The position numbers and the translations under genes are program-made. Shown here in pieces: positions 21,882 through 35,640 of a stretch of DNA of 64,000 bases. The notes below the pieces were generated by a model that made no database searches, was not told the DNA's origin, and saw only the letters and a list, made by a program, of their open reading frames with translations. This DNA comes from Pyrrhoderma lamaoense (lineage: Eukaryota; Basidiomycota; Agaricomycetes; Hymenochaetales; Hymenochaetaceae): positions 868,001-932,000 of the forward strand of contig NBAZ01000004.1 of NCBI GenBank assembly GCA_002794735.1. The letters run 5' to 3'. Position 1 is the first letter of the stretch; every line of letters starts with the position of its first letter.

Positions 21882-23415
21882 ATGGGTGTACATCCGTTTA
21901 CTACCTACGTTCTTCGTAAATATTACAAGGCGACAGGATGGAACGAAGACAATTTGTTCAGCAACCTTACCCGCTCTTCCGACGGTTCGTGACTTCTTGG
22001 CTAAGAGAAACAACAAATTAATGCGTTTTCGCTTTAGCATTACTTGATTTTAAGGTCCCCAAAGGCCTCCAGTTCTCTATTTCCAAGGCTCCAAATGGAT
22101 ACTTCAGAACAACATACGCTATGAATGCTCTTCCCTCTCTCAATGGCTCTATTGGCTATATATTCTCGACGTGTGAACTGGACTTGAAGAGTTCAGGCGA
22201 TGTGCGGTTTAAGGAAGTTGTCGAGAGGTTCAAGGTGTTCGATATTCCAAGAATGCCTGAAGGGAAGCCAGAAGAATGGCTTTCTGGTGACCGTATAGAT
22301 ACGAGGGTATGACACTTTATCAAATCGGGCTGCCTTGCTGTTAATACCTAGTCCTTAGACTATTTGCTATCGGGTCTTTTCTATATACCTACTGGACAGC
22401 TGGATGCACTCTATACAACTAGATGGTCCAAGACGGTGCAAGCTTCTTTGGCATGCATTCTCATGCCTCCGGTCGCTATAATTCCAGGCTCAAATACCTA
22501 TAAATCTCAAGATACAATGCTCATGAGTCTGCAACACGACACGGGTAGATGGGGAACAGAATATACATGGCAGGCAGAAAGCGGAGGTAATATCCTTGGT
22601 TTACGGATACTAAGAAACTTTGGGAAACTCGGAAATGTGGAAACGTCTGATGAAGTAGCAAGTGCAAATAAGGAAGTATCAAAACCTAAAAGAGTTGATG
22701 AAGAAGAAGCCATGGAAGGTGGATTGAAGGGCCGCTTGTCAGCCGGTGCAGAGTTCTATGTTAGTACTGAAAAGAGTGCAGGAGGTAGATAAAGTCAGTT
22801 TGTAGGCTGCTCGGTATGAAATTGACCTTATGACTTAGTATCCGCTGGTATTCGATACACAACTTTACCTGATTCAGCGCTTGCTTCTTCATCCAAAACG
22901 CCTTTTTCACAACCACCGACAATATGTACAGCAACGTTTACGCCAATAACAGGCCATCTTTCTGCAGCATATGCAGCGAAGGCTTCTAAGGATCTAGCGT
23001 TGTGCTCTCGATTCACTTTCAATATCAATAGCTATGAGAGCGAACTGACTATGGGTGGAGAGTGGTGGCTGCGTCGTAAAAAATCTAGTTTCTTGGACAA
23101 CCAAATTTCTCAGATAGATCCTGCAGTCGAAACTCCTGAACCATTTACTATATCGGAAGGGGCTGAACCGCCAAGTTTTAGACCTACAGATGATATCCAA
23201 GGTGTCGTAAAAGCTAGAGCATCATCGTCATCCGTAAGCAAATTCCGTCCAATCGTCATATGTAATCTACTAACTTCTAACAGGTCATTGCCTTAATGTG
23301 GGAAGGGAGAATCCGCAATGCACTGGTTAGCTTTGGTATCATGTCTAACCTTGCAAACCGATCAAAGCCAATTACTGCAGTGGGAGTAGAATTATCATAC
23401 TTCAGCTCGGAATAA
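21882..23415 (+). CDS. MDM10: Mitochondrial distribution and morphology protein 10 (ERMES/SAM beta-barrel)
   Basis: Outer-membrane beta-barrel that anchors the ER-mitochondria encounter structure and assists late steps of SAM-mediated barrel assembly. Five exons (21882-21984, 22038-22306, 22352-22784, 22839-23233, 23284-23415) sum to 1,332 nt and join in frame to 443 residues. Key segments are [80 protein letters not shown] and the last strand [21 protein letters not shown] low-complexity acidic insert ([17 protein letters not shown]) interrupts the barrel. The gene is intact, but its natural promoter has been separated from it by the retrotransposon, leaving 30 bp beyond the duplication. The start is the first ATG before the conserved HPF. 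Confidence 0.95.
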
Positions 23416-24013
23416 TTTCGTAACATGATCTTACAATCACCTTTAATGACATGATTGATAATGATCCCTATGCCTTAGTTCATTGTCGATTGTGCTTTAA
23501 CTAGTTATGTCCTTTGAGATTAATTCCCTCAAAGTTATCTTTCAATCCAACTTTCTGAATCACAAGTACTATATATAATATTCAAGTGGTCTTATTCACA
23601 GTAAGCGATAAACCGATGTGACTGAACATCTTACCAAATAGACATAAAACAGAGATATAAGCCTAGACATGCAACACTAAGTAAGGGTGGTAGTACACGT
23701 GGTTTCCTTTGCTAACCGGCAAAGGGTCAGGAAGAACCTCAATAACATAGAGTGAAGTTGTAAGTAATATAGGGGAGGACAAACAGGACAGGAAGATAGC
23801 AAAGCAAAAAGAGAAATAAAGGGGAAAAGTGAAGCCGTCAATTTGGTATGGCGTGCTACTGGGTAGCTACAAATACATGAGATAAGAGAAGGGTCGAAAG
23901 TAGAATTGTCAAGTAATAAAAATCAGTGAGTAGAATTAGGAGGAAATCGAGTATGCAGATTGCTTTAAGTAAATCAAAAGAGATATAAACAAAAAATAAA
24001 TAGGTGACGTTCT
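23416..24013. other. Gap between MDM10 and the next minus-strand gene
   Basis: About 600 bp of AT-rich sequence between two convergent gene ends. No exon, RNA gene or repeat recognised. Confidence 0.4.
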
Positions 24014-25874
24014 TTATTTAATCGTTTTAGTCGTCGGGGATTCACGTAAACTACGTGAAAGCATCTCCAAAGCTTCACTCCGGATCTTTGGGCGTGTAGA
24101 AGTAGGAGCCCTTGTTCGTGCAGTAGCAGGAGAGGGGACATGAGGTTCTGACTGGTTACGTGAATTGTGTGTTTTATTCGTAGGTCGATCATTCCGTGAG
24201 CGGTGTGTAGTATCAGAAGATAGGGGACGTTGTGAACGCAGCCTTGGGTTAGGCCTGGTGATAACATCAGCGACATTGAGCGCACTGGATTCAAGTGGCG
24301 CAGAAATTTCCGGGTGCATGCGTGGAACATCAACCACAGGTGGGCTGACTGTCTTTGGTGGTGGATCAAACACAGGAAGCGTATCAAAGTCCATAGGTTC
24401 ATCTGACCAGTCGAAGGAAAGTTTATTTACTTCCGTAGGCTCCACCTTCGTGGCTTGAGATGAAGTAAAACTATTTGCATCCTCCGAAACAGCCCCTGTT
24501 TCTGTTTCAGTACTAGCGATATAGACCACATCATCAGTATGCAGCTGCTTGATCTGAGTATCTGAGTCTGTAGATGGCTGTACTTTAGGCACTGCATATA
24601 AGGGCTTCGGGGAGAGCGGTTAGAGGAGACAATCGTGCGAACGGAGGGTGGCACCACTACGTGATTTAGGACTCTGTTTGGTGATGAAGAAGGAGGACTC
24701 GAGCGGACAGGGGAGCTTAAACGTTCTAAAAGACTCTTCTTTGGAGTTGTTGAAACTAAGGAATTAGAAGAGTTAGACTGGGAATTAGGTAGTTGGCCTT
24801 TTTTTCCCCTATCTCTCTTGCTTCCCCTTTCTCTCCTACGCTCTCTCTTTGGTTGGAGACTTTCACTAGTGTGACTCGATGTTAGCTCGACAGGTATATC
24901 AATGGTTTGTGCAAGATTTGATTGTTCATAGGGCTTTTCTTCATTCCCTTCAAGAGCATAAGAAGGTTCTAGTATTTCCTTCTTCGCATGTGCGGGATAT
25001 TCGTGCTTTGAATCTGATTCTTTGATCGAGACGTCCATGTCACTGGTTAATTTTGAACTGATTCCCCAATCATCCAAGTCCGGTAAGCTGTCATCGTCCT
25101 CACCTGCCCAATCGATATGTGTACTTGGTGAGCTTGGTCTATTATTCTCTATCGCGAAACTACGGACATGGTCCACAAGATTTCGTATGTCCTCCGAAGG
25201 TCATGGACCGGGACAGTGGAATCCTGCTTGGCAGACATATTAGATAGACCATTACTGTCCTTGGCAAGTAGCACAGGGTCTGATGGAGAAGAGCTTCCAT
25301 TTGGAGGAGGTACTTTGGAGGATGCAATTCGCTTAAGAGTATTTCGACGTCGGCGAGAGGGCTTTGAGGGTGAATAAGGAGATGGCGTCCCTTCGGAAGG
25401 TGCGACTGAGACGTCCACGGCAAGGGACGGTCTATTCGATGTCTTCGTCAGCCCCCTTACATTTGCTTGAAGGTTGCCTCCAGCTGAAGTCTTCGCGGAA
25501 GAGTCACTCTGTTCTACAGTTGAGTTTGAAACGTTGATTTTTTGTGGTTTAGTATCCGATACGTCCTTCCCAGAGTTTCTACCACTGCCTCTCCCGGACC
25601 TATGGCGCCCTGCACCCCCGCTCTACTGCGACCTCGCACAGCCCCTTTTTGCGAAAGGATTTGTTCTGGTTTATCTCTCCAAGATCCATTAGTATCACCA
25701 CTACGTTTCGTTGCAGCAGCAGCAGCTTCAAGATTCTTCATGGCTGCGGTCGACATACCCAGAGTGGAGGTTGAGCGTCGATGTTCAAAGAAGTTTAAGG
25801 CGTTACTGTCGTTAACTGAAAATCTCAAATAGATGTACGAGAAACTGAAACGGTAATAGAGTGAAACCTGTCAT
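24014..25874 (-). CDS. Unidentified disordered Ser/Pro-rich protein with basic tract
   Basis: No family recognised. The first exon is only ATG-ACA-G, joined across a roughly 52-nt intron to VNDSNALNFFEHRRSTSTLG. The rest is low complexity: an Ala/Arg/Gly-rich start, SPSKPSRRRRNTLKRIASSK, an acidic motif IDWAGEDDDSLPDLDDWG, a very basic stretch (KRERRRERGSKRDRGKKG) and a Ser/Pro region with TPKKSLLERLSSP. It ends RSEALEMLSRSLRESPTTKT. The acidic WAGEDDD/DLDDWG element and the basic tract suggest RNA or ribosome binding, but this is inference. About 600 residues once three one-base breaks are repaired (T6 at 25538-25543, about 25210, and G4 at 24609-24612). Confidence 0.6.
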
Positions 25875-26168
25875 CGTGGCGCTTATGAGGGAGTAGTGAG
25901 ATGAGTCAGAGAGAAGTACCTACAAACAAACAAGAAAAATGAATATAACGTAGTATTGATGAATTATAGTTGATGCATAAAAGGTAGTTGTGGGTAGGAA
26001 AATGAGACGTCTGAAGGTAAGGAGGAGGCGGATGACCTTGCATTGGTGTGTTGAAGACCACGCTTACGTAATATATCCGTATTCTTCAACCCCTCTCGTT
26101 TTGTGCTTTAACCTATCACGGTCTGCCTCAAGTCGTGTTAGTCCTGTGTTTGTGTGTCACTCGCAATC

Positions 26169-26537
26169 ATGTCGAAAGCATCGCAGCCTGAACTCAAAAA
26201 GGTACGAATATCAACCAGTTCATAACACTGTTTTCTTCCTTGCCTAACTCTGAATGTGTATTTTACAGTACATGGACAAGAAATTGTTCATCCATCTTCA
26301 GGGTGGTCGTAAAGTTAGCGGCACTTTGCGTGGATTCGACATCTTCCTCAACCTTGTTTTAGATGATGCTATGGAGGAGACTACGCCCGCACAAAAGCAC
26401 CCTATTGGTAACGTGGTAAGGCGCCAGAATGAGCTTTATCGGAGATTCGTTGTTAATTTTCGTGATTACAGGTCATTCGAGGAAACAGTGTGACATCTAT
26501 GGAAACCCTAGAAGCAACACGATCTCGACTTGAGTAG
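26169..26537 (+). CDS. SNRPG: Small nuclear ribonucleoprotein G (SmG)
   Basis: Core Sm-ring protein of the spliceosomal snRNPs, acting in the nucleus. Exons 26169-26201, 26269-26415 and 26472-26537 join in frame to 81 residues, close to the usual 75-80. Sm1 is seen in LFIHLQGGRKVSGTLRGFDI with FLNLVLDDAMEE, and Sm2 in NVVIRGNSVTSMETLE. The N-terminus MSKASQPELKK and YMDKKL are standard for SmG. Both introns are GT-AG. No frame break. Confidence 0.95.
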
Positions 26538-27000
26538 AACGAAATACACTGGTGGGCCAATAAAATCACGACGCATATCATCATAGGATTTTCTATCAAC
26601 CTACCTTGTGATATATTTTCCCTTTCCATCTACTTTCCTCTTTGTACTTTATCCATGTTATTACCATGATCTTATTGTACACAACGAACTTGTAGGACAT
26701 CAGCCAGCAGAATTACTCATCTTTATCAAAAACATATCCAGAAGACTAGTGGACTTGATGCTTGAGGGTATTATAGATGAAAATTAAGTAATTCTCGACA
26801 TATGGCACATAGAAACCGGTATTGAGGTCTAAACGTGTTTGAAATATATTTAATTTTGTGTAGAATAAATTGAAACGCAAATGCCTCTGCCACTTAACAT
26901 ATTTAATGATATTAGATTTATACTTAGGACAAACAGGGGTTGCAATTATCGCGTCCCCGCGACGCGTAGCCGTCACGGTCATAATTGAATTTGAACCACC
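26538..27000. other. Intergenic region between SNRPG and TAF9
   Basis: About 460 bp holding the SNRPG 3' end and the TAF9 promoter. AT-rich with a GC-richer patch (GCGTCCCCGCGACGCG) at 26950-26966, about 35-50 bp upstream of the TAF9 start, which contains overlapping CGCG elements. No gene seen. Confidence 0.4.
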
Positions 27001-27823
27001 ATGTCGCGTTCTGTCCAAACAGACACATTGCCTCCAACAGCTCGTAGCATAGCCCTCTTACTCGCTTCTACTCCAACTATACAAGACTCGCAGCCTGGAG
27101 TATTGCACCAGTTATTAGAATTCTCTCATAGATACACGTCCCAGGTCCTGTATGACGCTAATGTCTATGCTGAACATGCTGGTCGTACGGGAAAGATTGA
27201 GATAGAAGACGTAGTGCTTGCTGTTCAAGCTCGGGTTGGTTGGGAGTTTGGTGGGAGAGTACCAAAAGAGGTGTGTAAAAATATGTCGAATAACTGTGAT
27301 CAGTCTCTAATTAACCCTTGTTTCATAGTATCTACTCTCCCTTGCTCAGCAAACAAATGCAGCTCCTCTTCCATCCGTACCCGAAGTATTTGGTGTCCGC
27401 ATCCCTCCTCCACCCCATATTCTGACCCAAGTCGACTTCGATTTAGTTCCAAACAAACCACCTCCAAGCGTAGCACAATATGATGAAGAAATTGAAGAGG
27501 TAGAAGAGAGTGAATCAGACGAAGAAGACATGGTCGATGCAATGGTTCCACACATCGCCCCAGCTTATTCGTCTGCAAATACAGATCATATGCGCACCCA
27601 AGCCACTCCTGACGCGGAAATGGCATCACCGACTTCTATCGCCCTTCATGCACCAATAGCAGCTGCAGACGAGGGCAGTGAAGTAGGCCAAGATGAAGAG
27701 GATGGTTTGTTTGGGAACTACGATAGTGATGCTGAAGATGCCACAGAAAACGTCGAACCTGTCGATGTGTCGGGTATGAACGGTATAAAGAGAAAACTAG
27801 TAGAAGAGGACGACTATGATTGA
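27001..27823 (+). CDS. TAF9: TFIID/SAGA subunit TAF9 (TAFII31)
   Basis: Histone-fold subunit shared by TFIID and SAGA, which pairs with TAF6. Exons 27001-27270 and 27329-27823 encode 254 residues. The H3-like fold occupies about residues 10-95: PPTARSIALLLASTPTIQDS, then LLEFSHRYTSQVLYDANVYA and EHAGRTGKIEIEDVVLAVQA. After the intron the conserved LPSVPEVFGVRIPPPPHILT and DFDLVPNKPPP follow, then an acidic tail (EEIEEVEESESDEED and EEDGLFGNYDSDAED). The stop at 27821-27823 faces the converging SEC12 end. No frame break. Confidence 0.94.
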
Positions 27824-27976
27824 TTTTCTAAGAAGTACTTGCTCTTTGTTATGCTCTCATTCTAATCTTATGTTTCATACGTTTTTGCCCACTTTTCTTT
27901 GTTAGACATATGTATGTAATAATAATGTATATTCTACAATAAATACAATGCGATGTATGATAATTCATAGTCCAAG

Positions 27977-29835
27977 CTAGCCAGAAGCAAACAAATACTG
28001 AATCAAGACAGCCAACAGTACAGCAAGAATAGCTATCACAAGAACGGATCCTGTTGTCCAAGCTACATATATTCAGCAATCAACTTATAAAATGCGAGAA
28101 TTTGATGACTCACTTGTTCCAGCAAGCTTTTCAGGAACAGTAATGGCCCTCACCGTATTATCCGCACTGCCAGATATAAGCAAGTTGGATGAGGGGTTGA
28201 ACTTCAGAACCGTAGAGGGAAAATCATGTGCCTTCAGCACAGAGAGTAAAGGCTGCAGCCATGATTAAACACAAGCTTTTCAGTCATAACAATTTGACTC
28301 ACAGCCAATGTAAAGGAATCCAGGATTCCAACAGTACGGTCTGCCGCTCCATAAGCAATAATCTTTCCATTAGAGCTGAGATCAAGAAGTTAATTTGGCA
28401 TTCGACCATTTTAACAGATTTCTCTGACCTGATATCAAAGCAAGTTATCCCCCTCTCTCCTATTTTTCGAGACTTTATCAACTCCCAGGACTCTGTATCC
28501 CATTTGCATATGTAACCTTGCTTGGGAGGAGTCTTAGATCCCCTAGTTCTTGTACTCTGCGATGTGTTTAAAGCTGTAAACAACACTTTGTCATCTGAGG
28601 GATGGAATCTATCAATGAATTAGTTAAACACACCATTCTGACATTCATTGAAAAGTTTACCTAGCAGCCCTGAAGGTACTTTTACTTGAGCTTTGAATGA
28701 CTGGAGGATCAATAGTCCTAAGTAGTTCGAGTTCCTTAATTAGTTGTGGTTGTGGGTAAGAATTCTTCTCTTTCAGCTTTTTCACATTATTTCCAGTTTT
28801 CGTCCTCGATGAAACATCAACTACCGATGCCGGAGGGAGCTTGTAGGCTAGCAGTTTTCCTGTTGTGACAACTAGAATCTAAGTAAGGAGTGGTTATAAT
28901 GTCAAGCATTCCTGTTTCAAGAATTGATAAAGGGCATTGGAGACCCTCGTTTACCTCCCGTGCTTATTGTGAAGGTTGACGAGGGCCTTCAACACCCCTT
29001 CTTTATGCTTACATAATCATCCGAAAAAGATACATCGTATATGTCGTGTTCGGTGTGTATAGATTTTACGGCCAGAGACAAGTCCGGATATGATAGAATA
29101 GAAAGCTGTCGCCAGTATTAACCTCCTAAGCTTGTATGTACGGATATTTTGCTATACATACATCTCTAGTCCCTGCAGCAGCGATTAAAGTGCGACTTGG
29201 AGAAATAGCCGTTACTTTCTATTACTTGTATATAAACGATACGTTCAATTGATAGTTATTCCCCTACTGACCTGACAGTCTTCTAAATTTTTACTTGTGA
29301 TTTCCAGAGTACTGACTTTATTCAGGAGTTCCAGACTATGTATCAATAGGAAACCGAGATTGTTAAAATAAGGGCATCCAGTTACAACAATGACGTACCG
29401 ATCCCTTCCACAGAAAACAGTCTGCAATTCTCATTGATACCTTTGTCCAGTTGCTCAACCGCGCTGTTAACGCCACAAATAATTCTCTTCCCCTACCCAA
29501 GTATTTAGTCTATATTAATAGATGGTATCCCACTGTACAAGAACACTATGCACCTCTTCATCAGATGCCATACTCATTGGGGCATCCTCATCTCTTCCCA
29601 ATTCGTACTCAGACAACAGTGATAGCTTCTCATCACTGGGTATCTCATATAACCTCTACTAGGTTGATTAGTTGAACACCTAGTTATCTCATGAACGAGA
29701 AGCTCACAAGTTTGTTCTTTATCCCAGAGCGCGAAGAGCCGCCACCTCCCCTAGAACAAGCTTATTATCATCAATAAACGCGGCTGAATATACAGGGAAG
29801 GCGGGAAGTGAATGTTGTGTATGATGTGTGCGCAT
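27977..29835 (-). CDS. SEC12: Sec12-type guanine nucleotide exchange factor for Sar1
   Basis: ER membrane WD40 protein that loads Sar1 with GTP to start COPII vesicle budding. The start at 29835 gives MRTHHTQHSLPAFPVYSAAF and then IDDNKLVLGG, followed by the Gly-rich loop SSRSGIKNKLV typical of Sec12. Middle exons carry propeller blades (GYICKWDTESWELIKSRKIG). The C-terminus has FPSTVLKFNPSSNLLISGSA, DNTVRAITVPEKLAG and one transmembrane helix (SVLVIAILAVLLAVLIQYLF). About nine exons. A one-base break lies at C4 29748-29751 inside the Gly-rich loop; adding a base yields LGGGGGSSRSG. Convergent with TAF9. Confidence 0.88.
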
Positions 29836-30246
29836 TACTTTCTAGGGTTAGAATTATTGTATGTTCAAAATTGAGCCTTCGAGGCAAAATAAAGCGAAAA
29901 GGATGGTGCCCAGCTTCTTTGTGGCTGGGTTGTTAGAGAGAAACTACGGGTGTCGGTTGAGTACGGGGTGCACAAAGTGTTACTTCCGTACTACACTTAC
30001 AGTCATATAATAATATTAATAAATATATATTCATAGATACAAGTAAAACCAGATTGGCTTATGTCATGTGATTGAGGCCATGCAAAGTTGCTGCTAGTGT
30101 TACCGCTATCAGGAGTATTCAAAGTTCTCTGCTGCCCGCAATATTGGGGTAAAAGAACTGATACTCATGTTCGTAAAACATTCATAACACATTCTTTTAC
30201 ATCTAACTTCAGTACCGGTATATATATATATATATCTCGGTTCGAC
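29836..30246. promoter_or_regulatory. Divergent promoter region SEC12 / NIPA transporter, with a TATA repeat
   Basis: About 410 bp between two start codons on opposite strands. A run of alternating T and A at about 30219-30234 lies 13-28 bp upstream of the transporter ATG; it may be a TATA element for a nearby start or a simple repeat in the leader. Confidence 0.4.
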
Positions 30247-32192
<1,946 letters not shown>

Positions 32193-32505
32193 TTTGAAAA
32201 CACAATAACTAGGATAACAATACCAGATTTGGATTTACTATGCATGTATCTATACAATAACATAATAATCCCATTGCATTTATATTATTAATATAGTATA
32301 CTGTTTCCTCTTTGTAGCAACAGAGACCGGCATTGAGCTGAAACTGCTGCTTACGTATGATGACGGAGCAAACCTGGGTGGCGTGCGTCATAGGTACAGT
32401 ATTACTCCTCCAGCCAAATACTTGCTCAAGTCATCTTTCCATTCCTTGCTTTCACCCTTACCTTCCTTCTCCCCCCTCTTACCGGTCGCTCTTTAATAAC
32501 TCAAC
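32193..32505. other. Intergenic region upstream of the Rck2-like kinase
   Basis: About 310 bp between two genes on the same strand. Pyrimidine-rich (CTTCTCCCCCCTCTT) just before the kinase start at 32506, typical of fungal core promoters. Confidence 0.4.
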
Positions 32506-34973
32506 ATGCCTGCTGCTGGAAACGCAGTCATAGATGCATTCAGGAGTATGCTTGCTGTTTTCTTCTCCTCATCTGTCCCAATGGACGATGCCACTCACAA
32601 CTAATTTTGCCTTATAGATCTTATCCGACACGGTCGACATCACGATGCAAAGTCATCAATTCATCCTACCGGCTCTATATCTAATTCTCAGAATCATTCC
32701 TCCGTACCTGCTCAACACCCATCCAACCAAGGGCAGCAGCTGAACGTTGCTCAACAACGGGTTGCCGTTGCTGATCCAGTGCCTTCTTCAGACATGCGAA
32801 GGGAAGCAGCAGAGAAAATAGTCGAGGAGGAAAAACAGTTAAAAAGTCGTATGCCAGTCTACAAAGGCCTAGAAAACTACAAACTCATTGAGAAGATGGG
32901 AGAGTGAGTGTCCCACTCAAAGTCTATGACGCACGATGATGATTAATATCCACTTCGACAATCTATGTCTTCGCTCTATCTAGTGGCGCGTTTTCTAACG
33001 TGTATAAAGCATTAGAATTAACAACCGGTATGAAAGTAGCAGGTAAGCTCCACTCAAGTCACACTGTATGCATATGCCCAATATTGAAATCAAATTCTGT
33101 AGTTAAGGTAGTCCGCAAATTTGAACTCAATTCCTCGCAGGTCAGAATTCTAAGCCTCATTTTATCTCTACTCCCCTTCCGTATAAAACACACACTGACT
33201 CCTCCCCTCCTTTTATCTTTTTCTTTCATCTCACACCCTGTAACTACGGTGGAATGGCTTTTTGTGATTAGGATGGGAACAAACATCTAAATCCCCAATT
33301 CAAGAAGCGTCCCCGTGTTACAGAGGTGAGATTTGTTTACTGATTCCATTGACCGGGCATTTTGTATCCATGGAGCGCTATCTCTTCTTTTCTTATGTGT
33401 TTGCTGATTCTACGATTTTCCCAAATCTTAGCGTGCGAACATCTTGAAAGGTGAGGTCGTAGCAAGATATAAAGTACCCTTGATATTTACACATATAAAT
33501 CAGAGGTTTCAATTATGCGAGGGATTAATCACCCTTCAATTGTCAAGCTTCATCAATTCTTCGAGTCAGAAGAGTACTATTTCCTTGTCCTAGAGTGTGA
33601 GTAATTCTTATTCATCATATTTGCATGTCTAACTGTGCTTTTAGTGATGGAAGGCGGGGAGCTATTCCATCAGATAGTGAAGCTTACATACTTCAGTGAG
33701 AACCTCGCTCGCCATGTTATCCTTCAGGTAGCAGAGGGGATCAGATATCTCCATGAAGAACGAGGAGTCGTACATCGGTTAGTTACTTTGTATCGTTATC
33801 GTATGTGGAAGGGTTTAACCTGGAAAATAGTGATATCAAACCGGAAAATCTTCTTTTCGAGAGGATCCCAATAATTCCATCTAAGAACCCAATTAATCGT
33901 CCCTATGACGAGGAGAAGGAAGATGAAGGTGAATTTATACCAGGTCGCGGAGGTGGTGGAATAGGCCGAATTAAAATTGCCGACTTTGGTCTCAGTAAAG
34001 TTGTTTGGGACCAGCAGACAATGACACCCTGTGGAACTGTTGGTTATACTGCACCTGAAATCGTAAAAGATGAGCGGTATTCAAAGAGTGTAGATATGTG
34101 GGCACTGGGATGTGTTTTATACACATTACTCTGTGGCTTCCCACCTTTTTATGATGAGAGTATAAATGTTTTAACAGAAAAAGTTGCAAGAGGCTATTAC
34201 ACCTTTTTAAGTCCCTGGTGGGATGATATCAGTGCTTCGGGTAAGTAAACTCACTTGAATAAAAGCTCCTTACAGTTGACATATTATCTTTTAGCCAAGG
34301 ACCTTGTTTCTCACCTTCTTTGCGTTGATCCTGCTCAGAGATATACAATTATGCAATTTCTTGATCATCCATGGGTCAAAGCAGCCCCTGCTCCCCCACC
34401 TCCCCAACACCTTTGACAGCTCCAATATTAGGACGGGATGGTGCAATTGACTCTCCCTTATTACAATCATTGCGTGGCGGAGGTCGGGAAGCTCGCTCTC
34501 CAGGACTAGCGACTCTCAAAGAAGCGTTTGATATTACCTATGCTGTGCACCGCATGGAGGAAGAGGGTGCTCGTCGACGCGCATATAATGGGCCGGGAGG
34601 TTCAGGAACCCGAGGCTTCTTACATGGCCTCAATGAATCAGATGAGGATGGAGAACTGGGTGACCAGGATGTACTAAGACAAGCTCGCCGGAAAGAGCAT
34701 GCGACTAAACATGCAGATGGGGCGGCGAAGAGACGATCGCGAGATCTTGCAGAACTAACGGATGGACGAGCTGGGATGCGTGATGCACCTCGTAGACGTG
34801 ATCATGAGCATGGTAACAGACCATTCGAGTTAGATCTGGATAATGCGACTTTGTTGGGTCGTAGACATCGACGAGGACGAGCTCCTGGGGCACCCAGTCC
34901 ACTCGCTCAGGGAGGCATAACTGCTGAACCACAGTCCATTGGAATTCCCGGCAGTCCGATGCAAATTGGTTGA
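32506..34973 (+). CDS. Serine/threonine kinase of the Rck2/Srk1 (CAMK) type
   Basis: CaMK-group kinase resembling the yeast MAPK-activated kinases Rck1/Rck2 and fission yeast Srk1. About nine exons. The N-terminus ([15 protein letters not shown]) is polar; the kinase domain starts [20 protein letters not shown]. Catalytic elements are VKVVRKFE (Lys), [13 protein letters not shown] (split by an intron), [10 protein letters not shown] and [20 protein letters not shown]. An insert of about 40 residues lies between HRD and DFG, as in this subfamily. [13 protein letters not shown] ends the domain, and a tail follows with [20 protein letters not shown] and [16 protein letters not shown] break at C4 34402-34405 separates domain and tail; one base restores the reading. 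Regulation by a stress MAPK is inferred from the family. Confidence 0.85.
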
Positions 34974-35640
34974 TAATGACTATTCGTCAATCAGTTATCA
35001 TCGATTATCCTTTCCGTTTTCTTTTTCTTCTTCTTTTGTTTTTCTACATTACAATGTGTACAGTACGGGAAGAAATCCGCAGGCAAGGACACTCATTTCA
35101 TAACGACGCACTTTCCGCATATTCCCTATCATAAATGACCACTTAAGTTTCATTAACTGGTTGCACTTGGACAGTCGTGTATCCCAGCATTATTCATCAA
35201 CCCATTTCGACGATCAACCTTGTATAGTTAGTTGTAGAAACTATAGGTTCTGTTTCAGCATAACGCATGCTCTATATTTAGCCTGGTGTTTATCATGGAT
35301 TTGGGTTTGTACCATAAGGATGCTTTGAGAATATTTTGTGTAGCTGATACGAAAAATGGGACTCAATTAATTTATCTTATCCTTATAAACCTACCTCTAG
35401 TGCAAAACCTTCAAAATTTGATACAAGTGTGGGTATAAGATTTTTAATTGTGGTGAGAGTTCGGATCAAATCTTTATCATAAAATTATGGGGAAAGTTTA
35501 TTTCATGTTGAGCATCAAAGTCCTCTGATAATTCAAATCACAGAACAAAAGAGACTGTACGCAGTACAGAATAGAGGATACTTGCTAACCACAGAGAAAG
35601 AAATCAAAAAGGGGAAGGGGGGGGGGGTGGCAAGGCACTC
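34974..35640. other. Convergent intergenic region with an 11-G run
   Basis: About 670 bp between the kinase stop and the chitinase stop. Mostly AT-rich. An uninterrupted run of 11 G lies at 35617-35627, about 14 bp beyond the chitinase stop. No gene or RNA recognised. Confidence 0.5.
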
